Below are positions 27,297 to 35,105 of a stretch of DNA of 64,000 nucleotides, one piece after another (position 1 is the stretch's first letter; each line of letters begins with the position of its first letter). The stretch is from an uncultured Bacilli bacterium. GTDB lineage: Bacteria > Bacillota_I > Bacilli_A > RF39 > UBA660. Both the position numbers and the translations under genes were made by a program. Under the pieces are notes generated by a model. That model did no database searches and had not been told where the DNA came from. It was given only the letters and a program-made list of their open reading frames with translations. Where the stretch lies: positions 1 to 64,000 of the forward strand of contig CAKPSO010000003.1 of assembly GCA_934183185.1 (NCBI GenBank), read 5' to 3'.

Positions 27297-27871
27297 TTAT
27301 CCTCAGATACTTCTTGGTACTTAGAATGATATAAATCAGTATCAGTAGTATCTTTATTTTCTTCCACAAAATTTTTAATATCAGGTAAATCATCAATAGT
27401 AGCTAACCCAAAATAGTCTAAAAACTCACTAGTAGTCTTATAAAGAATGGGTCTTCCGATACCCTCACTTCTACCCACTTCCTTTAATAATCCTTTAGCT
27501 ACTAGTTTTCTAATCATCTGGCTACTACTTACTCCTCTAATTTCATCAACCTGTAATCTAGTAATAGGTTGATTATAAGCAACAATAGCTAATGTTTCTA
27601 AAGCAGCTTGAGTTAAAATATTACTCTCAGGATTTTCTATTAATTTCTGAAAATATTGTTTATGTTCTTTTTTACTAGTAAGTTTAAAAGTATTACCTAA
27701 AAAATTAATTCTTATTCCACTATCATCTGACTCATATTTATCTTTCAAATTACCAAGTACTTGTTTAACTGTATCCATATCAACTCCCAAAATATCCATA
27801 AGTTGATTTAAAGTTAAACCATCTTCTCCTACCACAAATAATAATCCTTCTGTTATTGCTTCTAACTTCAT
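27293..27871 (-). CDS. scpB: Segregation and condensation protein B
   Basis: 192 aa, normal length. Two winged-helix domains; the conserved [20 protein letters not shown] and [13 protein letters not shown] stretch (about 87-125) and [15 protein letters not shown] identify ScpB. Binds the ScpA/Smc complex for chromosome compaction. Its ATG overlaps the scpA stop by four bases. Its 3' end overlaps the collagen gene end by four bases in convergent orientation. Confidence 0.95.
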   Translation of the reverse strand: MKLEAITEGLLFVVGEDGLTLNQLMDILGVDMDTVKQVLGNLKDKYESDDSGIRINFLGNTFKLTSKKEHKQYFQKLIENPESNILTQAALETLAIVAYNQPITRLQVDEIRGVSSSQMIRKLVAKGLLKEVGRSEGIGRPILYKTTSEFLDYFGLATIDDLPDIKNFVEENKDTTDTDLYHSKYQEVSEDN

Positions 27872-28605
27872 GCTACCACCTCGACTATAATATTATCAAA
27901 ATCATTTTCTTGATAAATAACCAATTCTTTTTTCTTAGCCATCTCCAAAATAGCTAAAAAAGTTACTACTACATATGGTTTATTAATTACTTCAAATAAT
28001 TCAAAAAAATTAGCTTTCTTCTTTTCTTTTAATATGTTATGAATAGACTTTCTCCTTTCTTCTACTGTAATTTCTTTCTTAGTTACTGTAGTGGAAAGGG
28101 GTTTTTCAGCTTGTTTACGCTCTAAAAACTTTTCAAATGCTAACATCAAATCATCCAATGTGACATCATTAGAAATCACAGTATTTTCTTCAACATATTC
28201 CTTTAAACTTTCAGGAGCCTTAGTATAAAATTCATGGCGAAGAGATTCCATTTCCTTAAAGTTTTTAGTCATATCTTTATATTTCTGATATTCAACAAGT
28301 CTCTGAATCAATACTTCTCTAGGATCCTCTTCCTCAATTTCTTCATCATTTTGTTCACGAGGAAGTAACATTTTAGACTTCATTTCTATTAATTCACTAG
28401 CCATAACTAAATATTCACTAGCTACATCCAAATTTAAATCTTGCATACTTTTAATATAATCTAAATATTGATCAGTTATATCAACTATTTTAATGTCCCA
28501 TATATCTACTTTAGACTCTTTAACTAAGTGTAAAAGTAAATCTAATGGCCCCTCAAAAGCATCTATTTTGACTTTGTAATTCATATTATCATCCACTTTA
28601 CTCAA
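27868..28605 (-). CDS. scpA: Segregation and condensation protein A (kleisin)
   Basis: 245 aa. The N-terminal FEGPLDLLLHLVKESKVDIW and DQYLDYI motifs are the Smc-neck-binding part; an acidic linker (NDEEIEEEDPRE) and a C-terminal winged helix (about 190-245) follow. Bridges Smc heads. First gene of scpAB; divergent from the zinc-ribbon gene at 28679 across 73 bases. Confidence 0.96.
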   Translation of the reverse strand: MSKVDDNMNYKVKIDAFEGPLDLLLHLVKESKVDIWDIKIVDITDQYLDYIKSMQDLNLDVASEYLVMASELIEMKSKMLLPREQNDEEIEEEDPREVLIQRLVEYQKYKDMTKNFKEMESLRHEFYTKAPESLKEYVEENTVISNDVTLDDLMLAFEKFLERKQAEKPLSTTVTKKEITVEERRKSIHNILKEKKKANFFELFEVINKPYVVVTFLAILEMAKKKELVIYQENDFDNIIVEVVA

Positions 28606-28678
28606 AATATACTACCATTATAACATAAACAGGCAAATCTATGATATAATTTTATCAAATCAAAGGAGAATAACTAAT

Positions 28679-28984
28679 ATGAAAAAGTTTATAATGCGTG
28701 ATGAAGAATTCATATGCGAAAATTGTCATAAAAATGTCAATAGACTAAATTATACAGCTAGGGATCATTGCCCTTATTGTTTATACTCTAAACATGTAGA
28801 TATCACACCTGGTGACAGATTAAATGAATGTAAAGGATTACTAGAACCAGTGTCAATAGAAAAGTTTAAAGATACCTATAAAATTGTATATAAATGTAAA
28901 AAATGTAAGCAAATTCATAAAAATATCATGGCTAGAGATGATGACTATAATAAAATTATAGAATTATCTAAGGCTGAACTATAA
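28679..28984 (+). CDS. RNHCP-like zinc-ribbon protein
   Basis: 101 aa. Two Cys pairs (CENCHKN; HCPYC) and a later CKKCKQIH make one or two zinc sites. Sequence around DHCPYCLYSKHVD and PGDRLNECKG matches the RNHCP domain family, whose function is not known. AAAGGAG precedes the start. Confidence 0.8.
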   Translation: MKKFIMRDEEFICENCHKNVNRLNYTARDHCPYCLYSKHVDITPGDRLNECKGLLEPVSIEKFKDTYKIVYKCKKCKQIHKNIMARDDDYNKIIELSKAEL

Positions 28985-29608
28985 ATCAGCTACTGTTTTA
29001 GCCTGTAGCAATTTTTCTAAAGTTGTATACTTTGGTGCTCTCAAAGAAGCAGCAGACAAATCTCCTAACTCAATTTTTTTAGGAAGTAATATTGGTTCAC
29101 CATCAAGTTCAATCAAATATTTATTAGGATATCTCCTAGAAGGGATATACTTTTTTACTTTAGCATAATATGTAATTCCTGAAACAGGTCTACCTACATA
29201 AATAGCCACATACTTAATTTTATCGATATTTTCCTTACGAATTCTAACGTAATACCAACGATGTTCTCCTAAAAAAGCTTCATTAAAACCATCTTTGTAA
29301 CCTGGATAAACAACTGTATCAAAGTTATCAACTACACCTGATTTATATTTATCAGGTTCATAATCTCCCTTATAACCATCAATAGTTATTCCATAATTTT
29401 CTTTCAAAAAAGAATCAATCTCTGTAAGATAAGCATCAATTGCGTCTTCAAGTAAGGCATTTCTAGGATAATTCCTCTTATTAATATCATTAAAAATTTC
29501 TGAAACTTTATCCATTTTATCAATAAGCCCCGAATCAATATTAAACGTTAATTGTTTTCTTTCTCTTGTATTTAATCTTTCTTCAATAATATCTCTTGCG
29601 TAATTCAT
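28979..29608 (-). CDS. Hypothetical protein with ribbon-helix-helix-like N-terminus
   Basis: 209 aa. Residues about 15-62 (RKQLTFNIDSGLIDKMDKVS ... ALLEDAIDAYLTEIDSFL) fit a ribbon-helix-helix DNA-binding fold. Residues about 115-170 (HRWYYVRIRKENIDKIKYVA; GRPVSGITYYAKV) form a beta-rich domain that I do not recognise. Its start overlaps the stop of the 60-codon gene upstream by four bases, so they are expressed together. Possibly a small regulatory or restriction-linked pair. Confidence 0.6.
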   Translation of the reverse strand: MNYARDIIEERLNTRERKQLTFNIDSGLIDKMDKVSEIFNDINKRNYPRNALLEDAIDAYLTEIDSFLKENYGITIDGYKGDYEPDKYKSGVVDNFDTVVYPGYKDGFNEAFLGEHRWYYVRIRKENIDKIKYVAIYVGRPVSGITYYAKVKKYIPSRRYPNKYLIELDGEPILLPKKIELGDLSAASLRAPKYTTLEKLLQAKTVADL

Positions 29609-29787
29609 AAATTAACCGCCTCCGTTACCTCTTTAACCTTTTTATCCTTAGTTTTGGCTTTAAATACTTTTCTAAAAAATTGCCCCTTTATTTTAGCAGG
29701 AAAATTAATAGTAATAGGATTAGTTGAACTCTTACCACCAATAATAGTAGTCGTTTTATGGTACTCTTCATGCTCGATTTTGATCAT
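29605..29787 (-). CDS. Small hypothetical protein (60 aa)
   Basis: Basic, soluble, no known motif; the centre (KSSTNPITINFPAKIKGQFF) may be a beta hairpin. It overlaps the following 209 aa gene by four bases and has GGAGGG before its ATG, which together support real expression. Confidence 0.6.
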   Translation of the reverse strand: MIKIEHEEYHKTTTIIGGKSSTNPITINFPAKIKGQFFRKVFKAKTKDKKVKEVTEAVNL

Positions 29788-29910
29788 ATTATCCCTCCTT
29801 CATGACTTAAGGATAACACACTCTGAAATAAAAATCAACTATAAATTTTTATAGCAGATTTATTTAACTAAGAAAAAGCCCTATTCCCCATTACGAGAAA
29901 TAAGACTTAT

Positions 29911-30261
29911 CTAATTTTTTGGTTTAAAAAATAATGTAAAAATAAAAGTAAATACTATAGCTGCCGTAATACCAGAAGCAGTTAAATCAAACATTCCCAT
30001 CAAAAGTCCCATAATTCCCATATCACTTGCTTTAGCCAAAGCCCCATGGATTAATGAATGACCAAAACTAGTAATTGGTACCAACGCTCCTGCTCCTACG
30101 TAATTAATAATTTGATCATATATACTAAAAGTATCCAAGAAAGATCCTACTACAACAAATATACTAGTAATATGACCCGCAGATAATTTAGTATTATCTA
30201 AAATAATTTGGCCTATTAAACAAATAAGTCCACAAAACAAGAATGAATTTATATATATCAT
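29911..30261 (-). CDS. spoVAE: Stage V sporulation protein AE (SpoVAEb)
   Basis: 116 aa, four hydrophobic segments. The ITSFGHSLIHGALAKASDMG block matches SpoVAEb and its paralogue SpoVAC. Part of the channel that carries dipicolinic acid across the inner forespore membrane during sporulation and germination. Its ATG overlaps the spoVAD stop (TAATG type). Last gene of the minimal C-D-E set. Confidence 0.93.
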   Translation of the reverse strand: MIYINSFLFCGLICLIGQIILDNTKLSAGHITSIFVVVGSFLDTFSIYDQIINYVGAGALVPITSFGHSLIHGALAKASDMGIMGLLMGMFDLTASGITAAIVFTFIFTLFFKPKN

Positions 30262-31256
30262 TATTTAATAACCTCCAAACTAACAGCATGAGCAATACTC
30301 AAAATATTTTCATGTTGAAATACCATTGTAGGAGAAAATAAAGCACCTGTTGCTACTAATAATACTTTTTTAATTTTCTTTTTTCTAAGCATTTCCATTA
30401 TTAAACTATAATTAACTAAAGCACTACATACTGGTCCAGAGCCACCCGCTAATACTTCTTTTTGGGTTTCTAAATCATAAAGCATAACGCCACAATCATT
30501 ATAATTACTACTAATATCTATTCCATATTCAGTCTTCATAAAATCTATTAGGATTTCTTTTCCATATAATCCTAAGTCCCCTGTTAATATAAGATCATAG
30601 TAACTAGGTTCTCTATTCATATCCTTCAAATGTCTATAAATAGTATCAGCTGCAGCTGGTGCCATAACACTACCCATATTAAGAGGATCAGTTTGATTAT
30701 AATCAAGTATTCTTCCAATAGTTGAACTTTCTACTTTAATTCCCGTGTTTTCTAAAGTAAGTAACATACTAGCTCCACCAGTAGCTGTAAATGTAGCTGT
30801 TTTAGGTTTAGGAGCTCCATACTCTGTTGGATTACGAAATTGCTTTTCACTAGACATATTATGGGAAGAAGTTGAAGTAATAACATTTTTAACTTTACCA
30901 CTATCAATCAAACTACTTCCTAAAATAATTCCCTCAATACTAGTAGCACAGGCACTATAAATACCCAAAAAAGGAAAATTAAATTTTTCAGATGAATAAC
31001 ATGAAGAAGTAATTTGATTCATTAAATCACCCGATATAATAACATCTATATCTTCTTTATTTTTTTTAGCTTTCTTTAAAACTAAACTAATACTTTCTTC
31101 TAATACTTTAGCTTCTGCCGTCTCCCATGATTTTTCACCATTATATAAATTATCAAATGTCTTATCAAAATACTTTTTCAAAGGTCCCTTTGCCTCATAT
31201 GGTCCAGCTACAGTACTAGTTTCATCCACAAATACATTTTTATATTCAAAAGTCAT
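30261..31256 (-). CDS. spoVAD: Stage V sporulation protein AD
   Basis: 331 aa, thiolase-like fold. GIYSACATSIEGIILGS carries the Cys of the fold, and QFRNPTEYGAPKPKTATFTA and GDLGLYGKEI are SpoVAD signatures. Binds dipicolinate and serves as a cytoplasmic plug of the SpoVA channel. Two bases separate it from spoVAC. Confidence 0.96.
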   Translation of the reverse strand: MTFEYKNVFVDETSTVAGPYEAKGPLKKYFDKTFDNLYNGEKSWETAEAKVLEESISLVLKKAKKNKEDIDVIISGDLMNQITSSCYSSEKFNFPFLGIYSACATSIEGIILGSSLIDSGKVKNVITSTSSHNMSSEKQFRNPTEYGAPKPKTATFTATGGASMLLTLENTGIKVESSTIGRILDYNQTDPLNMGSVMAPAAADTIYRHLKDMNREPSYYDLILTGDLGLYGKEILIDFMKTEYGIDISSNYNDCGVMLYDLETQKEVLAGGSGPVCSALVNYSLIMEMLRKKKIKKVLLVATGALFSPTMVFQHENILSIAHAVSLEVIK

Positions 31257-31258
31257 AA

Positions 31259-31708
31259 TTACCCTCCCATAATAATTAATCTAAGAAGTCCAAAAAACCA
31301 AGCTGATACTACTCCATATAAAATAACACTACCTGCAAGTTTAAATATATTGCTACCAAGTCCAAATATAGGTCCCTCTTTTCTATATTCAATTCCTGCA
31401 CTAGTCATTGAATGAGCAAATCCTGTAATAGGAATAATTAATCCACACTTACAGAATGTTACCCATTTATCAAAAAAGCCTAATGCTGTAAATAAACTAG
31501 CTAAAAATATTAAAGTAACTAGCATAAATGTAGATGCATCTTTTGTAGATATATCAAACCATCCTACATAACATTCAGTCAATACTTGTCCTATAACCCC
31601 TACTAATCCACCTGTTACAAATGCTATAAAAGCATTTTGAACCCTTGTTTCAGTAGGTTTATGTTTATTAACTATTTCTTCATACTTCTTTTTTTCCATT
31701 TTCATCAC
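31259..31708 (-). CDS. spoVAC: Stage V sporulation protein AC
   Basis: 149 aa, four or five membrane helices with conserved ITGFAHSMTSAGIEYRKEGP and FGLGSNIFKLAG blocks. The mechanosensitive-channel part of SpoVA. First gene of the spoVACDE operon; GTGAT-rich leader, AGGTGAT ribosome site. SpoVAA/AB/AF are not in the window, as in clostridial-type minimal sets. Confidence 0.94.
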   Translation of the reverse strand: MMKMEKKKYEEIVNKHKPTETRVQNAFIAFVTGGLVGVIGQVLTECYVGWFDISTKDASTFMLVTLIFLASLFTALGFFDKWVTFCKCGLIIPITGFAHSMTSAGIEYRKEGPIFGLGSNIFKLAGSVILYGVVSAWFFGLLRLIIMGG

Positions 31709-31747
31709 CTACTACTATTATGTAAATATTTAAATATTTTTATACAA

Positions 31748-31772
31748 AAATAAAAGAGATATTCAATCTCTT
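31748..31772 (-). terminator. Intrinsic terminator after sigF
   Basis: AAGAGAT / ATCTCTT with T-rich tail on the minus strand; overlaps the sigF stop. It separates the spoIIAA-sigF unit from spoVACDE. Confidence 0.7.
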
Positions 31773-32439
31773 AAGCAACTTCTTTCCTTAACTTTTGGAG
31801 AATCTTACTTTCTTCTCTTGAAACTTTAACTTGAGAAAGTCCCATCATTTTACTAGTTTCACTCTGAGTCATATCCTCAAAATAACGATACTTAATAAGT
31901 CTTTGTTCTTCTTCTGATAATCTAGTTAAAGCTTCTTTTAAATCAAGTACATCTTCATTGAATCCTTTTTCTTGATATGGAATAGTATCATATAAGTTAA
32001 CATCTTTATCACCATCATCACTATTAACTATATAATCAAAACTAAGTACAAATTGTTTAGACATTAATGCTTCTTGTATTAGTGAAATATCTATTTCAGA
32101 AAACAAAGATATTTCTTCTAATGTAGGTTCTCTTAGTAATTTATGCCTCAATGTATTAGAAACATCTTCTACTATTTTAGCTATTTTAAGTAAATTACGA
32201 TTTGTTTTAATATTTCTATCTTCTCTAATATATTTAAGTATTTCTCCTTTAATCCACAAATATGCATATGAAGAAAATTTGGTATTAGAGTTCTCTTTAT
32301 AGTTATCATAAGCTTTTTTTAATCCAATCATACCTACTTGTTTTAAATCTTCTATATCGTAATAATAATGAAATTTATTAGCATAAGCTAAAATTAGGTT
32401 TTCATATTTAAGTAATTCTTCTTCAAAAGTATTAGTCAT
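31771..32439 (-). CDS. sigF: Sporulation sigma factor F (sigma-F/G type)
   Basis: 222 aa. Region 2 (about 31-74, DLKQVGMIGLKKAYDNYKEN then WIKGEILKYIRED) binds -10 DNA; region 3 at about 90-130; region 4 (about 170-220, RLSEEEQRLIKYRYFEDMTQ, SETSKMMGLSQVKVSREE) binds -35 DNA. The SigB/F/G group is clear; the F assignment rests on the spoIIAA gene 14 bases upstream and the SpoVA genes downstream. In B. subtilis SpoIIAB holds sigma-F inactive; no spoIIAB is present between the two genes here. Confidence 0.88.
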   Translation of the reverse strand: MTNTFEEELLKYENLILAYANKFHYYYDIEDLKQVGMIGLKKAYDNYKENSNTKFSSYAYLWIKGEILKYIREDRNIKTNRNLLKIAKIVEDVSNTLRHKLLREPTLEEISLFSEIDISLIQEALMSKQFVLSFDYIVNSDDGDKDVNLYDTIPYQEKGFNEDVLDLKEALTRLSEEEQRLIKYRYFEDMTQSETSKMMGLSQVKVSREESKILQKLRKEVA

Positions 32440-32452
32440 ATTATCATCCTTT

Positions 32453-32803
32453 TTAAATATTTATTAATCGAAAGGCACCAAGTTCATTACTACTACTTTC
32501 TATATTCTGAAAGGCTAAATTAATTTCTTTAGTAACTTTTCTATGTATAATGGAATCATATCCACATACTACTAATTTTCCATCATGCATAATAACATCA
32601 AAATAGTGATCCATAATACTTTTAATACCGACTTCATCAATGGATGTTAGATTTTCCAGATTAATAACAAAGTAACGTATTCCTTGTTCATATATCATTC
32701 TATCTAATTCTTCATTTAATTGTTTAGATGTTCTTTCACTAAGAATTCCTTCTAAACGCACAAACAACATACCACGTACAAACTCCATATTAATTTTGAA
32801 CAT
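32453..32803 (-). CDS. spoIIAA: SpoIIAA-like STAS protein lacking the phospho-serine
   Basis: 116 aa, single STAS domain, the length and place of SpoIIAA (anti-anti-sigma-F). Counting from the start, residues 56-59 read DEVG where B. subtilis SpoIIAA has DSSG with phospho-acceptor Ser58; here residue 58 is Val, and the preceding Ser is Glu. The protein cannot be controlled by phosphorylation at that site in the usual way. Because spoIIAB is also missing, regulation of sigma-F must differ or the partner must lie elsewhere. Starts with AGAGGTG behind a sigma-A-like promoter that contains a Spo0A box. Confidence 0.85.
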   Translation of the reverse strand: MFKINMEFVRGMLFVRLEGILSERTSKQLNEELDRMIYEQGIRYFVINLENLTSIDEVGIKSIMDHYFDVIMHDGKLVVCGYDSIIHRKVTKEINLAFQNIESSSNELGAFRLINI

Positions 32804-32853
32804 ATCTCACCTCTTGTTTTATGTATATTTAATATAGCTCTTTTTTAATAATT

Positions 32854-32881
32854 TTTATACACTTTCGACAAAAGATGTCAA
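32854..32881 (-). promoter_or_regulatory. Sigma-A-type promoter with Spo0A box before spoIIAA-sigF
   Basis: Minus strand: -35 TTGACA (32876-32881), 16-base spacer, -10 TATAAA (32854-32859). The spacer contains TGTCGAA (32864-32870), an exact Spo0A-box core. B. subtilis spoIIA uses sigma-H; here direct Spo0A action on a sigma-A promoter is suggested. Confidence 0.65.
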
Positions 32882-32893
32882 AACTTCCCATAG

Positions 32894-32925
32894 AAAAATA
32901 ACTGAACATCAACTATTCAGTTATT
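32894..32925 (-). terminator. Terminator of the 576 aa surface gene
   Basis: AAATAACTGAA / TTCAGTTATTT with a T run; ten bases after the stop at 32935. Confidence 0.8.
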
Positions 32926-32934
32926 TATATTTAA

Positions 32935-34665
32935 TTATTCTACAACAAATGGATCAGAACTTGTGCCTATTCCAGAAGCTTTAACATTTGGTTTTATGTT
33001 TATTACAGGTCTAACAGGACTAGGCATTATTAACAATTTGCTACCTGAAACATTATCTTGATTTCTATAAACGATCCAACCTCTACCATCAGTTTTATCA
33101 AAACCGCCTGGATTAATCATAAATGTATCAATATCACTATATAAATACCATGCAGACATTTTTTTATTTATGTAGCCACCAGCATATACTACTTCATCAT
33201 ATGAAATTAATCCAATTTTTTTATATAAAATACCATGATTATTATCATCATTAGTACAAGTAAAATTTACAATATATTTATCATATACAGGTGCAATTAT
33301 ATTATTATATCTATAAGTAGAGTTTGCTTTAACCTTCGCTTGTTCACAAAAAATGCCATCAGTTATATAAGAATCATAATTAACTAATTTTAAAGTATAC
33401 CAATTTTCTAATTCTTTCAATAAGTTACTGTTAGAAAAATAAAATGTTTCATAATCCGATGTAGTATCCCAAGAATAGGCACTATTATCATTAATGCCTT
33501 CTTTCATAATAATTCTTATCGTTCCATCTTCATTTATTCTTACTATTCTCCACGTAAGCCCTGCAAATGATACATAATTATTTTCTACATTTCCTCTAAA
33601 ATAATATGTTGGATCTCCTGTATTAGTAGCAGTTGATTTATATAAGCCACTTGCATCTCTAGAATCCTCATAAGTAGTAGTTAATGTTGGTTCTGCATCT
33701 ATTACTTCATATTTTTTTCCAAATATTGATACTTTCTCTGCCTGCTTTACTTTAATATTAATTTTGTATTCTTTAGTTACTGTTTGATCTGTACTAGTAA
33801 TAGTTACTTTATAGATATTATTACCACCTACTAGACTTACTTCACTATTATTTGATATTACTTGATTATCTTTTTCTATCTTTACATTAGCTAATGAATA
33901 CTTAGGTACTATATTTAACTTAGCTGTTGTATCACTATCTAACTCTACTTCATAGTTCCAGTCTTTATTTTCAACTTTAGTTAAACTGGTATCTCCTATA
34001 GTTATATTTTTTATATCAGTATTACTTCTTAATGCTTGTTCTTCTTCTGATATTACTTTAGCATTTGAATATACATTTACTGTTGCTGTAAAGGTTTGTC
34101 CTCCTATAACGCTTAAATCTGCATTTTCATCTAACCACATTTTTAATCTAAATGTCTTTAAATAATTATTAGTATTTCCTGCTACTTCTCCCTTGTAGAT
34201 ACTCTTTTCTACATTATTTCCAACATCAGTAGTAGTTTGTACTAATTTACTATATAGGGTTGGTGTTAGTAATTCTGTTTGATCTATCCCATCTTGAAGA
34301 TATACTTTTATATTATCTTCACCCATAGTAGAAGTAGCTTTCTTTCTTAGTGTTACTTCATATGGTATTACTTCATTTCCTGTATTTGTTCCCTCTACTT
34401 TGAAATCAAATACATTATTATCTCCTACTAATTCTTTACCCTTAGTATCTGATATTGGTTCTGCCTCAGTTATACTTATTCCATTACCATTAGTATTATT
34501 TTCTGTATACAAGAACTTTAATGTACCAGTGGTAACTACATTATCTGTAGTTCCTTCTTTAGTATAAGTAAATACTGCATATGTTACTCCTATAGTTATT
34601 AAAAATAAACTTAATATTCCTAATACTGAAAATAATATCTGTTTACTTTTATTCTTATCTTTCAT
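32935..34665 (-). CDS. Anchored surface protein with cadherin-like and repeat domain
   Basis: 576 aa. Basic head and membrane segment (about 10-30) end in VTYAVFTYT, as in the 646 aa surface protein, to which the first ~200 residues are clearly related. Residues about 215-310 look like a cadherin-like beta-sandwich (PF12733 type). The rest (about 325-576) is a domain beginning GLYKST and ending GIGTSSDPFVVE, also present twice in the 49198 product. Probably cell-surface display; ligand unknown. It is divergent from the XRE gene at 34820 and shares the leader of the 71-2011 gene. Confidence 0.78.
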   Translation of the reverse strand: MKDKNKSKQILFSVLGILSLFLITIGVTYAVFTYTKEGTTDNVVTTGTLKFLYTENNTNGNGISITEAEPISDTKGKELVGDNNVFDFKVEGTNTGNEVIPYEVTLRKKATSTMGEDNIKVYLQDGIDQTELLTPTLYSKLVQTTTDVGNNVEKSIYKGEVAGNTNNYLKTFRLKMWLDENADLSVIGGQTFTATVNVYSNAKVISEEEQALRSNTDIKNITIGDTSLTKVENKDWNYEVELDSDTTAKLNIVPKYSLANVKIEKDNQVISNNSEVSLVGGNNIYKVTITSTDQTVTKEYKINIKVKQAEKVSIFGKKYEVIDAEPTLTTTYEDSRDASGLYKSTATNTGDPTYYFRGNVENNYVSFAGLTWRIVRINEDGTIRIIMKEGINDNSAYSWDTTSDYETFYFSNSNLLKELENWYTLKLVNYDSYITDGIFCEQAKVKANSTYRYNNIIAPVYDKYIVNFTCTNDDNNHGILYKKIGLISYDEVVYAGGYINKKMSAWYLYSDIDTFMINPGGFDKTDGRGWIVYRNQDNVSGSKLLIMPSPVRPVINIKPNVKASGIGTSSDPFVVE

Positions 34666-34727
34666 TATAAAGAACCTCCTACTACCTATTCTTTACTAAA
34701 TTATACAAATAATACTATCTCTAGCCT
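34666..34727 (-). promoter_or_regulatory. Leader and -10 shared with the first surface gene
   Basis: Second copy of the leader described at 2012-2073: AGGAGG site, then TATAAT (34700-34705 on the minus strand). Conservation beyond the coding start suggests recent duplication or common control. Confidence 0.55.
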
Positions 34728-34747
34728 CTACTTTATTTATAAATTTA

Positions 34748-34770
34748 TTATACACGTTTTGCGTGTATAA
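34748..34770. promoter_or_regulatory. Palindromic operator candidate
   Basis: TTATACACG / CGTGTATAA separated by five bases, between the divergent XRE gene and surface gene. A half-site CGTGTATGA follows at 34787-34795. The TATACACG octamer also occurs at 51042-51049 before the related XRE gene. Confidence 0.6.
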
Positions 34771-34819
34771 TTCAATACAAACTTTCCGTGTATGAGGGAA
34801 TACCTTAGAGGTGTAGAAT

Positions 34820-35065
34820 ATGAATAGATTAAAAGATCTCAGAGAAGATAAAGACTTATTTCCAAAAGATATAGCTAAAATTTTAAACGTAACCCAACAA
34901 CAATATTCTCGCTGTGAAACTGAAGAAAATCAACTATCATATGATGGATTAATTAAACTAGCATTATTCTACAAGACATCAATCGATTACATCTTAGGAA
35001 TTACTGATATTAAAGAACCATATCCAAGACATTCTAAAAATAAAAGAACATTATCTAAAGTATAA
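34820..35065 (+). CDS. XRE-family HTH regulator, paired with surface gene
   Basis: 81 aa. Cro/C1 helix-turn-helix (residues 1-62: RLKDLREDKDLFPKDIAKIL; TQQQYSRCETEENQLSYDGL) with closing YKTSIDYILGITDIKEPYP, nearly the same frame as the 51114 product, so the two are paralogues. Divergent from the 576 aa surface gene; the palindrome at 34748 is the likely binding site. AGAGGTG lies before the ATG. Confidence 0.88.
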   Translation: MNRLKDLREDKDLFPKDIAKILNVTQQQYSRCETEENQLSYDGLIKLALFYKTSIDYILGITDIKEPYPRHSKNKRTLSKV

Positions 35066-35105
35066 AAAAATAATAATAGACTCAACACCTATCATTATTT
35101 TTTTT
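35066..35105. terminator. Bidirectional terminator
   Basis: AAAAAATAATAA / TTATTATTTTTT type inverted repeat with AT-rich arms, between converging genes ending at 35065 (+) and 35082 (-). Confidence 0.55.

Noticed and set aside
32440..32452. Hidden spoIIAB between spoIIAA and sigF
   Set aside because: Only 13 bases separate the genes; no ORF possible.
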